In this document: piece by piece, positions 19,223 to 27,441 of the stretch
Layout: every line of letters starts with the position of its first letter
Position numbering within the stretch: position 1 is the stretch's first letter
Assembly: GCA_025359045.1 (NCBI GenBank)
Contig: JANYHN010000062.1
Span: 141,991-205,990, forward strand
From: Hyphomicrobiales bacterium
GTDB lineage: Bacteria > Pseudomonadota > Alphaproteobacteria > Rhizobiales > Aestuariivirgaceae
Length of the DNA stretch: 64,000 bases
Direction of reading: 5' to 3'
Notes under the pieces: generated by a model
The model's database searches: none
Seen by the model: the letters and a program-made list of their open reading frames with translations, nothing else
Told to the model about the DNA's origin: nothing
Position numbers and translations under genes: made by a program

Positions 19223-20400
19223 TTCGCCACAACCTTTTTAAAAATTTCTACGATACGATCAATATCATCAAAACTATGCGCTGCTGAAACTGAGCAGCGC
19301 AATAAACATAAACGATTTGGTGTGCCGGGTGGCACCGCCATATTCACATAAACTCCAGCTTCAAAAAGAGCATTCCACTTCGCAATGGTTGTAAGCTCAT
19401 CTGGCATCTTCACGGCGATCACCGGGCTCACAATATGGGTACCTGTTTCAAGACCTAGCGCACGTAAGCCATCAAACAAGCGCTGTGAATTATCCCACAA
19501 ACGCTGACGACGTTCAGGCTCTTTCTCTAAAACATCCAAAGCTGCAATTGATGTCGCAACTGATGCAGGCGATGCTGAAGCTGTAAACATATAAGGGCGC
19601 ATCGCATAGCGCAGCGTATCAAACAATGGATGATTGCCCGCACCAAAACCACCAATTGCGCCAATGCTTTTGGAGAATGTACCGATCACAAAATCAACAC
19701 CATCTTCCAAGCCCGCTTCATCGCCCAGCCCGCGGCCATTTGGCCCAAGCACGCCGAATGAATGAGCATCATCCACCAGCAATTGAAAATCATGCTTTTT
19801 CTTCAGCGCCACGAAATCGGCCAACGGCGCACGGTCACCAAGCATTGAATAGATGCCCTCGAGCACGACAAGTCTTCCGCCTTCAGTGTCATCACGTGCC
19901 ATGCGTTTATCAAGATCAGCTGCATCATTGTGGCGAAAACGCACAAGTTTCGCGCCAGACAAGGTGCAGCCATCATAAATCGACGAATGAGAATCCGCAT
20001 CAAGATAAATTGTATCTTTTGGCCCAGCAAGACCAGATAACATGCCGAGGTTAGCTTGATAGCCCGTTGTGAAAACAATGCAGTGCTTAAGCCCTAAAAA
20101 CTTGGCAAGCGAATGCTCCAACTCCTTATGCATCGCAAAACTGCCATTGGCGATGCGAGAACCCGTAGTACCTGTACCAAACTCATCCAGTGCTTTTTTG
20201 CCCGCCGCAATTACCCGGGGTTCGAAAGTAATTCCCATATAATTATTGGTACCAGCCAAAATAATCTCACGCCCACCAACGATGGCACGTGTAGGCGAAA
20301 TCATCTGATCATTTGTCACACCGAGAGCGTTGACACCCATATCAATCATGCGTTGGAAGCGATCCGCAATGGCACGGTGTTTTTCGAGAAGATCAACCAT
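19219..20400 (-). CDS. spt: serine palmitoyltransferase (alpha-oxoamine synthase)
   Basis: A 393-residue PLP enzyme of the alpha-oxoamine synthase family. The PLP-binding Lys is K244 in GTFSKSIGAIGG, the cofactor Asp/His lie in DDAHSFG (210-216), and H138 in DADSHSS stacks on the ring. Serine palmitoyltransferase condenses serine with an acyl thioester to 3-keto-sphinganine. Close relatives (KBL, AlaS, BioF) share these residues. The SPT call comes from the operon partners: a dedicated carrier protein, a reductase and an acyl-AMP ligase, the same set as the Caulobacter ceramide genes. It is the last gene of the four-gene minus operon, three bases after the carrier protein stop. Confidence 0.85.
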   Translation of the reverse strand: MVDLLEKHRAIADRFQRMIDMGVNALGVTNDQMISPTRAIVGGREIILAGTNNYMGITFEPRVIAAGKKALDEFGTGTTGSRIANGSFAMHKELEHSLAKFLGLKHCIVFTTGYQANLGMLSGLAGPKDTIYLDADSHSSIYDGCTLSGAKLVRFRHNDAADLDKRMARDDTEGGRLVVLEGIYSMLGDRAPLADFVALKKKHDFQLLVDDAHSFGVLGPNGRGLGDEAGLEDGVDFVIGTFSKSIGAIGGFGAGNHPLFDTLRYAMRPYMFTASASPASVATSIAALDVLEKEPERRQRLWDNSQRLFDGLRALGLETGTHIVSPVIAVKMPDELTTIAKWNALFEAGVYVNMAVPPGTPNRLCLLRCSVSAAHSFDDIDRIVEIFKKVVAN

Positions 20401-20403
20401 GTC

Positions 20404-20649
20404 TTAAGCCTTATTCTTTTGGGCGGCGACATAGCGCGCCAAATCACCCACAGTGCGAGTCTCGGAAACCACATTCATCGGAATTTCGATATCAAAATGG
20501 TCTTCCACTTCCATAATAAAATCCAGAACACCAACAGAATCAATATTAAGTTCAGCCGGAATATCGGTTTCAGCGGCAAGCGCTTTGCTCTCTAGGTTGT
20601 AAGGTCCAAGCAGATCACAAATTATGGGAATGATATCAGTTTCAGTCAT
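20404..20649 (-). CDS. acyl carrier protein for sphingolipid synthesis
   Basis: An 81-residue carrier protein with the phosphopantetheine attachment Ser at residue 38 in NIDSVGVLDF. It diverges from housekeeping AcpP (no DSLD signature), which fits a specialised carrier such as the one that presents the acyl chain to serine palmitoyltransferase in Caulobacter. It overlaps the reductase gene by four bases and lies three bases before spt, so the three are co-translated. Confidence 0.88.
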   Translation of the reverse strand: MTETDIIPIICDLLGPYNLESKALAAETDIPAELNIDSVGVLDFIMEVEDHFDIEIPMNVVSETRTVGDLARYVAAQKNKA

Positions 20650-21605
20650 GGGGCTGTTCTAACGGCTTGGCGCAACGGCGGCAACCACCCTTCGGCGCGA
20701 TACCACGTCACAGTTTCAGCCAAGCCTTGTGCCAGCCCAATTGCATCATCACGTGGCCAACCAGCGCCTCTGGCGACCCAATCACCATGATAAAGTTCAT
20801 TCACCTTGCCGCGATTGACCATGCCTAATTGACCAGTAAATTTGCTGCTGATCTCGCTGGCCATAGCGATGCCTGTAACTACACTTCTTGGCAGAAAGAA
20901 CAGGCGGTTCGGTTTGCCGCTGATTGCTCGATTAAGTGCAGCGAGCTCATACCAATCATGGCCACCACTCATATCATCGATTTCAAGAAGACCCGTCTGG
21001 TTCCCCAAAGAAGCTGAACAAACCACCCGTGCAAAATCAGCAACATGCACCAATGAAAACTGCGCTGTCTTTTGCCCGGGCACAGCAGCCACTGTTTTTT
21101 GCAAAGCCGCCAATAGAGGCAAAGTGGCCTTATCGCCTGGCCCATAAATTGCTGAAGGTCGCAGCGCTAAAATTTCCATTTCATTTTTGCGCGTTGTTAA
21201 AAAATCTTCTGCCGCGCGTTTGCTGGCAGCATATGCTGATAATTCGGGATTGCGCGCAGTTATCGACGACACATACACGAATCGCTTCACGCCAGTGGCA
21301 ACCGCCGCATTGAGCACATTGCGCGTCCCGCCAAAATTGACTTTAAAATAGTAATTCTCATCTAAGGCAGAGATCGCACCCGCCACGTGAACTATAACAT
21401 CAACATCTGAAACCAGCGCATTGAGTGCTGACAGATCGTCAAGATCACCTTTAACAACCGTAACACTTGAATCAAACTGCCCTTGCTTTGGCCTCCGCAC
21501 CAGCGTTTTCACCTGATGACCAGCGCGCAACAACTCAGAAAGAATCGGCCCACCTGCAAATCCGCTGGCACCAGTCAGCGCAACACGCTTTACTTCCTTT
21601 GACAT
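20646..21605 (-). CDS. cerR: NAD(P)-dependent epimerase/reductase, CerR-like
   Basis: A 319-residue extended-SDR protein. The dinucleotide motif TGASGFAGG is at residues 11-19, Ser113/Ser114 and Tyr125/Lys129 (YAASK) form the catalytic set. In Caulobacter a protein of this family in the same gene order is needed for reduction of the 3-keto sphingoid product. That assignment here is by synteny and family, not by any substrate-specific residue. Start overlaps nothing upstream: a 12-base gap separates it from the acyl-AMP ligase gene. Confidence 0.8.
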   Translation of the reverse strand: MSKEVKRVALTGASGFAGGPILSELLRAGHQVKTLVRRPKQGQFDSSVTVVKGDLDDLSALNALVSDVDVIVHVAGAISALDENYYFKVNFGGTRNVLNAAVATGVKRFVYVSSITARNPELSAYAASKRAAEDFLTTRKNEMEILALRPSAIYGPGDKATLPLLAALQKTVAAVPGQKTAQFSLVHVADFARVVCSASLGNQTGLLEIDDMSGGHDWYELAALNRAISGKPNRLFFLPRSVVTGIAMASEISSKFTGQLGMVNRGKVNELYHGDWVARGAGWPRDDAIGLAQGLAETVTWYRAEGWLPPLRQAVRTAP

Positions 21606-21617
21606 AAACCGAAACTC

Positions 21618-23402
21618 TTAATGCCTGTCGTGATGTGAAATCACATCCATTTCACCGGACAGATAATTTTTCCGCGCTTGTGATCGCGAAAGTTTTCCTG
21701 AAGAAGTGAAAGGCAAACTTTTGGGTGCCACCAGTACAATCGAACAATCAACGCCTGCACTTTGATGCACAATCTTACCAACATCGCGTTTCAATGCTTC
21801 TTGGGCTTGCGCGTCACTCAAGCGGCATTCGACAAGAACTACAACTTCATCATCACCGTCAGCGCCTTCGACTGCAAACGCCGCAACGTCACCCGAACGA
21901 AGAACTGGCATCTGCTCAGCCGCCCACTCAATATCTTGCGGCCAAATATTACGACCATTGTGCAAAATCAAATCCTTGGCGCGGCCCGTTATAACAATCT
22001 CACCGTCTAGCAAGTAACCCATGTCACCAGTATCAAGGAATCCATCCGCACCAATTGTGTCAGCAGTAGCTGACGGATTTTCAAAATAGCCTGTCATTAA
22101 ACTTGGACCAGAAACAAATATCTTGCCAATATCGCGCTCGCCCAAAAGCGCACCATTTTCGCCACGCACTTCCAACTCATGACCCGAAACAATCTTGCCA
22201 CATACGACAAAATCGCGTGCCACATCGTCGGAAGGATCACTAGAGGGCACAGCCTTGTTCAAGCTGCGCAACGCAACGCGATCAACCCGGTCAACGCGCA
22301 CTGAACCCTTTGTGTTGGCAAAGCTAATCGCTAAGGTGGACTCTGCCATGCCATAGCTCGGCATGAAAGCGTCTGCGCTAAATCCTGTGGCTGCAACACT
22401 TGTCGCAAAATGCGCCAAAACATCAGGTCTAACCATGTCTCCACCAATACCTGCAGCGCGCCAAGCGGAAAGATCAAATGATGCCGCTTCGCCATTCATG
22501 CGTTTTGCAACAAGATCATAACCAAAGGTCGGCGAAAAAGAAACAGTCGTACGATTTTCCGACATCAACTTCAGCCATAAAGTAGGTCTGCGCGCAAACG
22601 CAGTGGTTGCCAGATAGTCCATGCTAGACTGACCCATCATGGTCGAAAGACAGAACCCAACAAGACCCATATCATGATAGAGCGGAAGCCACGAAAACCC
22701 GCGATCTGTTGGCTTTACATTAATGCCATCGCGCAGAATGCTCACCGCATTGGTGTTGATAGCGCGTTGCGAAATTAAAACGCCTTTTGGTGCAGAGGTT
22801 GAGCCAGAGGAATACTGAATATAGGCCACATCACCAACATCAAAGCTTTGGAGCTTTGTCATCGACTCAGGTAAATTCTTCACATCTTCATGGCTGAGAA
22901 TAATTTTAACATCTGCTGCCACTGCAGCTTCCCGCAATGTTTCAATCTGCGCCGCCGTGCTGATCACCGCGTTTGCATGCGCCGCCTTTAGCATGCCGGT
23001 AATGCGCGAGACATAAGCTTCACGCCCACCGATATACATGCTGTAGGGAATGGGACACGGAACAAGACCAGCGTATTGGCAAGCAAAAAAAGCCACCATA
23101 AAATCTGGGCCAGTTTCAGCGACAATCGCGATGCGGTCCATCCGGTGCAGACCAAGTGACAATAATTTACGAGCGGTGATTAAGGCACGTGTTCGAAGTT
23201 CCGAATACGGCAAAACGTGTTCTAGCGCGCCGCGACCTGAATAAAAATTAAAGCCAGTAAGGCCACGTGCGGCATAATCCAAGGCTTCTGTCAGCGTGCC
23301 AAAACCACCCACTTTTTGAGGCAAGTCGCGATTAGACGTAGGTGTGCGAACCAAAGCCACACTTCCCACATTAGTTTCCGCCACTGCTAAAGACCCCGTC
23401 AT
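21618..23402 (-). CDS. fatty acyl-AMP ligase / acyl-ACP synthetase of the sphingolipid operon
   Basis: A 594-residue member of the ANL adenylating superfamily. The P-loop-like motif YIQYSSGSTSAPKG spans residues 194-207, followed by the adenylation motifs MAESTL and DTGDMGYLLDGEI, and the C-terminal catalytic Lys region FTSSGKLSRSQARKNYL. The organisation and motifs are those of fatty acyl-AMP ligases that load acyl chains onto a carrier protein rather than CoA. As first gene of the operon it probably charges the adjacent carrier protein for serine palmitoyltransferase. Upstream (23403-23533) is the only non-coding stretch that can hold the operon promoter. Confidence 0.85.
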   Translation of the reverse strand: MTGSLAVAETNVGSVALVRTPTSNRDLPQKVGGFGTLTEALDYAARGLTGFNFYSGRGALEHVLPYSELRTRALITARKLLSLGLHRMDRIAIVAETGPDFMVAFFACQYAGLVPCPIPYSMYIGGREAYVSRITGMLKAAHANAVISTAAQIETLREAAVAADVKIILSHEDVKNLPESMTKLQSFDVGDVAYIQYSSGSTSAPKGVLISQRAINTNAVSILRDGINVKPTDRGFSWLPLYHDMGLVGFCLSTMMGQSSMDYLATTAFARRPTLWLKLMSENRTTVSFSPTFGYDLVAKRMNGEAASFDLSAWRAAGIGGDMVRPDVLAHFATSVAATGFSADAFMPSYGMAESTLAISFANTKGSVRVDRVDRVALRSLNKAVPSSDPSDDVARDFVVCGKIVSGHELEVRGENGALLGERDIGKIFVSGPSLMTGYFENPSATADTIGADGFLDTGDMGYLLDGEIVITGRAKDLILHNGRNIWPQDIEWAAEQMPVLRSGDVAAFAVEGADGDDEVVVLVECRLSDAQAQEALKRDVGKIVHQSAGVDCSIVLVAPKSLPFTSSGKLSRSQARKNYLSGEMDVISHHDRH

Positions 23403-23533
23403 TCGAAAAACAATCCCTTACCAAACAACTATCTCAAAGCAAATCATAGCTTTGCTGCAAGTGCGAAGCTACCAAGCGGGCAACTGGTAGAGGAAATCAA
23501 AAGGTATTTCAGATTATTACATCGCAATGAAAG

Positions 23534-24103
23534 TTAAAAGCTGAGCTTGCCCAATAACATAGCAGCAATCATCAGGCCTAAAACACCAAAGGCAGCGCCT
23601 GTAACCCAGACATAAACCAAGTCCACAACCGAATAGGCCTTTAGGACGGTATCGGGCATCGGCGAATGCCCGCGCACCATTTTCTCATGCACCACAATTC
23701 GGTGCGCCAAATATTTCACGATATGAGCTGCCATTTCGTTGACATCGGTCGTTTCAAAGAGCGTTTCGCGACGATTGTCTTGATCCTGCACCAAGCGATA
23801 AGTGCGAGCATCGGGCTGCATAACCACTGAAGAGATAAGATCTAACCATAGCTTAGGCGTCTCACCCGGCTGAACATTCAGATCAAACAGAGCCTTTGCC
23901 TCTTCGCTAGTAGCAACAACGGGGGCAAGCTCAGCGCGCAGCACGTCAAGTCGCAGGGCGCGTGCATCGGAAAGTCCGAGCGTGGCATCAAGCTTTGCCG
24001 CTGAAGCCAATCTCGCCTCGCGCAACGCCTTCGTTAATTCCTGTTGCACAACACTCAACTCCACCTGTGCCAAATCAGGGCAGATTCCAGAAGCCCTAAG
24101 CAC
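23534..24103 (-). CDS. hypothetical protein with C-terminal membrane anchor
   Basis: A 189-residue protein I do not recognise. The first 150 residues are polar and mainly helical (AKLDATLGLSDARALRLDVL and similar), and residues about 163-186 form one strong transmembrane helix (VWVTGAAFGVLGLMIAAMLLG), which gives a tail-anchored layout. It follows the next minus-strand gene after 35 bases and could be co-transcribed with it. No catalytic motif is visible. Confidence 0.6.
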   Translation of the reverse strand: MLRASGICPDLAQVELSVVQQELTKALREARLASAAKLDATLGLSDARALRLDVLRAELAPVVATSEEAKALFDLNVQPGETPKLWLDLISSVVMQPDARTYRLVQDQDNRRETLFETTDVNEMAAHIVKYLAHRIVVHEKMVRGHSPMPDTVLKAYSVVDLVYVWVTGAAFGVLGLMIAAMLLGKLSF

Positions 24104-24138
24104 TTAATTCGAATAGAGCAAAACCTAAGCCAAACGAA

Positions 24139-24831
24139 CTAATTGCCGCAAGACGCCGGAACCGGGTCAGTCCCAAACCAAAGTTCAAATGTATTTGGCC
24201 GTGCTTTTCCCGCCGATCCATCAGCAGCTGATAGATCCTGCAGCGCGACATTCAACCCCACGTCATTAAACATCTTCACAAGGTCTTTGCCGCGCGGCAC
24301 ATCAGATGCCAAAAACACTCTCAGTTCATGCCCCTCTCCCGCCCAAGTAGCGCGCGCAAATCCGGGCACCACCAAACTATTGCTGTCGATATCCTTCATC
24401 TTACCAATCAATGTGCGCACACAATTGCGCTGTTGGTCATCTTGGGTGTGAACAAAAACCCGACTCGGTAAACGCTCAAGCGCTTGCCTAAATGTGATTG
24501 CTACCTGCGGATTTTCTGCGGAGGCTTTCACCAACGCTTGCTCCATCAACGGCAGCAATTCTTTGTCAGATGATGAGTTGGCATAACCAAGTTGTGCCGC
24601 CACAAATTCTACCGGCACTTTATCGTTCTTCAAAAGGTACTCAAACATCGCCACGCCATACTTACGTTTTTCAGGATTTTGATCGCTCACAAGCTCAATC
24701 ATGGTTTTCAGATCGTTCAAGTTCTGCTGCCAGCGCGTGTAATAAAGTCCCGTGCCAGCAACTGACAGCGGGATCATGACTGTCGCCAATAGCTGTAACA
24801 ACGTGTCGCGAAGTGATTTTGATACTTCCAT
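24139..24831 (-). CDS. hypothetical protein with N-terminal membrane anchor
   Basis: A 230-residue protein with a single transmembrane helix near residues 9-28 (LLQLLATVMIPLSVAGTGLYY), a helical repeat-like middle (DQNPEKRKYGVAMFEYLLKN, resembling HEAT-type repeats), and a C-terminal alpha/beta part (RVFVHTQDDQQRNCVRTLIG, later GHELRVFLASDV) that may be a small ligand- or peptidoglycan-binding fold. I do not recognise the family. Gene context (sphingolipid operon downstream, lipid hydroxylase upstream) gives no clear function. Confidence 0.6.
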   Translation of the reverse strand: MEVSKSLRDTLLQLLATVMIPLSVAGTGLYYTRWQQNLNDLKTMIELVSDQNPEKRKYGVAMFEYLLKNDKVPVEFVAAQLGYANSSSDKELLPLMEQALVKASAENPQVAITFRQALERLPSRVFVHTQDDQQRNCVRTLIGKMKDIDSNSLVVPGFARATWAGEGHELRVFLASDVPRGKDLVKMFNDVGLNVALQDLSAADGSAGKARPNTFELWFGTDPVPASCGN

Positions 24832-24873
24832 TTTAAAAAGAGAATCTCCGTGGCGCCACCAATCTAGCTGGCC

Positions 24874-25638
24874 TCATGCCTTGTAAAAAGGGCGTAAAAT
24901 AAGGCGCACAATTTGCACATCTGAAAGGCCTTCAACGCCAATTTTCATGGCGCTGTTAAACTTTGAGACATTCCGGCTGGCGAAAATCCGATCCCATACA
25001 GAAAGAATAGTGGAATAGTTTGAATCAGTATCACTTCGCAATGCATGATGGTGCACCCAATGCAGCGACGGCGTTACGATGATGCGCGATAAAATAGCGT
25101 CGATTTTATCTGGCAATTTTAAATTTGAATGGTGGAAGATTGCCGCCACAGTCACCAGCGTTTCAAACGCAACGACATTCATGAGTGGCACTCCCACCAG
25201 CAATATGACCCCTGCCCTTACCAACGAAGATAGAATCACTTCACCAAAATGAAATCTCAATGCAGATGTGGCGTCGAGATTCTCATCAAGATGATGCACC
25301 TCATGAAACCGCCAGAGAAAATGAACCACGTGGTTCAACCTATGCCAAACATAAATCCAACAATCCAAAATCAATAGATCTACCACCAATCCCATCCAGC
25401 CGCTCCACCATTCCGGTCGCCAATCCAGTGCGTAGTCTGCAGCATATGATGTGACAGGGATAACAATAAACGGCCCCAGCAAAGCATTGAACCCGGCCAA
25501 AGAAAAATTCCGCGCAATTCGGTTTAGATTTGCGCGAACCTTGACCATCGGAAATGCGCGCTCCAACAACATCAACGAGATGAGCGAAGCAAAAATGATC
25601 CCACCTTTACTTACGATATAATGTGAAAGCCAAATCAT
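24874..25638 (-). CDS. sterol desaturase / fatty acid hydroxylase family protein
   Basis: A 254-residue membrane protein of the fatty acid hydroxylase superfamily. The histidine clusters that bind the di-iron centre are present: HRLNH, HEVHH, HH (near the middle) and HWVHHH, between hydrophobic segments at about 8-25, 45-65, 75-95 and 145-170. Family members hydroxylate or desaturate membrane lipids, including sphingoid bases and ceramide acyl chains in other organisms. Being 1.5 kb from the ceramide operon makes a sphingolipid substrate attractive, but unproven. Its start overlaps the stop of the FAD oxidoreductase gene. Confidence 0.85.
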   Translation of the reverse strand: MIWLSHYIVSKGGIIFASLISLMLLERAFPMVKVRANLNRIARNFSLAGFNALLGPFIVIPVTSYAADYALDWRPEWWSGWMGLVVDLLILDCWIYVWHRLNHVVHFLWRFHEVHHLDENLDATSALRFHFGEVILSSLVRAGVILLVGVPLMNVVAFETLVTVAAIFHHSNLKLPDKIDAILSRIIVTPSLHWVHHHALRSDTDSNYSTILSVWDRIFASRNVSKFNSAMKIGVEGLSDVQIVRLILRPFYKA

Positions 25639-26699
25639 TGAGTGATAAGTCGGTTCGGTTGATAGTGAGCCAATAATTCATGACGTAATCCGTCAAGAAT
25701 TTCCGCGGCACCAAATGCCCCTATTGCGGGTGCGAGTGTAATTCCTGAATGTGTTACCGCCACATACAAACCATCAATATTGTTCATTCTGCCAATTAAA
25801 GGAAACCCATCACTCGGCATTGGTCGGTAGCCCATCCGAACTTCATCGAGTTTCAAAACTTGATTAAGCCGTAGTAGCTTTCTTATATTTTTTAAAACAT
25901 CTTCCGCAATTGCACCCTTGTCATGCCCCTCGTTAAAGTTGGTAGCCGCCAAAAGACGGCCATCTGGACATTGTCGCAGTTCCATATCCGGCGGAATGAC
26001 CATACCATTCAGAATTGAAGGCATAGGCTGGGTGTAAACAACAATGGCCGCTGATTCCTTCAATGGCAAAGCCAATCCCACAGACTGAAGCAACCCGACA
26101 CTCTCAACACCTGCCGCAACAACAACTTCGTCAGCATTGATTACTTGATCCTCGACGATGACGCCCGTAATTCGGGCATCGTCCCTGATCAATCTTTGTA
26201 GCCGCGCAGCATTTTTAAACACAGCCCCAGCAGCCAGAGCATCATTCAAAAAACCACTCACGGCAGCTTCAGGCTCAATCACACCCTCTTCGGCAACATG
26301 AACCGCAAGTTCAGGCGGAAAAAGTAAATTTGGTTCTAAGCGATTGACCTCAGCCTTATCTACCAACTGCGGCCTATAACCCCAAGCGCTATGCGTTGTC
26401 ACATAAGCTTTCAAATTTTCTGGCGAAGTATCCCACATCAATCCGCCACACCAATTCACGGTTAAGTTTTTGACGGAACCCAAAGAGCGCCACATGTCCA
26501 TCGATCGCATACGCAGTTTCGCATAAGGCTCAGGATTGCCCCAACTGGCATTAATCCAACCCCATGTGTTTGGTGTTGCAACGCCACCTGCTTTTGTTTT
26601 CGCTTCGATTACAGTAACTTCGGCACCCTTCGCGGCCAAATGATAAGCCAGTGAAGCACCAATAATCCCAGAACCAACAATCAAAATCTTTTTTGCCAT
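25635..26699 (-). CDS. FAD-dependent oxidoreductase (DAO family)
   Basis: A 354-residue flavoprotein with the N-terminal dinucleotide motif GSGIIGASLAYHLAAKGAEV and a C-terminal DAO signature (GYRPMPSDGFPLIGR, then YVAVTHSGITLAPAIG). It resembles glycine/D-amino acid oxidases and related dehydrogenases that oxidise amines. The ATG at 26699 is used here, and a TTG two codons upstream is possible. Substrate is unknown. It overlaps the downstream lipid hydroxylase gene by four bases, so they share a transcript. Confidence 0.88.
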   Translation of the reverse strand: MAKKILIVGSGIIGASLAYHLAAKGAEVTVIEAKTKAGGVATPNTWGWINASWGNPEPYAKLRMRSMDMWRSLGSVKNLTVNWCGGLMWDTSPENLKAYVTTHSAWGYRPQLVDKAEVNRLEPNLLFPPELAVHVAEEGVIEPEAAVSGFLNDALAAGAVFKNAARLQRLIRDDARITGVIVEDQVINADEVVVAAGVESVGLLQSVGLALPLKESAAIVVYTQPMPSILNGMVIPPDMELRQCPDGRLLAATNFNEGHDKGAIAEDVLKNIRKLLRLNQVLKLDEVRMGYRPMPSDGFPLIGRMNNIDGLYVAVTHSGITLAPAIGAFGAAEILDGLRHELLAHYQPNRLITQ

Positions 26700-26788
26700 T
26701 TCCAAACTATAGCACAGGCCTTGAGTATTTTTTCTACTGCGACTAAAAATATCAGCGGGGGCTTTTCCGAACAGATTTGGAGGCCATT

Positions 26789-27361
26789 TTGAAAATCAAA
26801 ATAATAATCGCCGCTTTGCTGGCAGCAACCTCACAAGCCAAAGCTGATTGCATGGCAGATCTTAAAAGCGTGATGGACGCGCATATGACATCTGGTCCTT
26901 ATCATGTGTCTATGGTCATGAATATGGGTGCCAAGACAATGAAAAACGAAGCCGATGTAATCTTGCCATCCAGCTTCCACATGAAGTCCGACAAGATGGA
27001 AGCCATAATGTTGAAATCGGGTACATGGATGAAAATGGGCGGAAAATGGATGGCTATGCCGCAAATGTCCGGAATGATTCAAGGCATGGTTTCGCAAGGC
27101 ATGGCACAAGGCATGAAGAATGTTAAAAATCTTCAATGCCTCGGCTCACAGACCTATCAAGATGCGCAATACAACACATTTTCCTTTGATAGTTCAGGTG
27201 AAGCCATGGGTATTAAATCATCCAGTCATATTATGATGTATACCGACGATAATAATCGCCCCACATGGATGGAGATCGACGGCAAAGCCATGGGAAAAGC
27301 TAGCAAAACCATCCAGCACATCACATTTGATCCAAGTATCACAATTAATCCACCGAAATAG
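26789..27361 (+). CDS. secreted Met-rich hypothetical protein
   Basis: The likely start is a TTG at 26789 with GGAGG five bases upstream; the product of 190 residues begins MKIKIIIAALLAATSQAKA, a classical signal peptide with an AKA cleavage site. The mature part is unusually rich in Met (MKMGGKWMAMPQMSGMIQG and similar) and includes a strand-rich segment reminiscent of LolA/LppX-like lipoprotein-carrier folds. I cannot assign a function. It is flanked by divergent and convergent genes and is transcribed alone. Confidence 0.65.
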   Translation: MKIKIIIAALLAATSQAKADCMADLKSVMDAHMTSGPYHVSMVMNMGAKTMKNEADVILPSSFHMKSDKMEAIMLKSGTWMKMGGKWMAMPQMSGMIQGMVSQGMAQGMKNVKNLQCLGSQTYQDAQYNTFSFDSSGEAMGIKSSSHIMMYTDDNNRPTWMEIDGKAMGKASKTIQHITFDPSITINPPK

Positions 27362-27441
27362 GTAATTAAATCATTGCGAGCAATAGGGTCGGCGGTCAGC
27401 GTACTTGGCTATCCACCCCTAACACCAAGAACATGTTAAAA

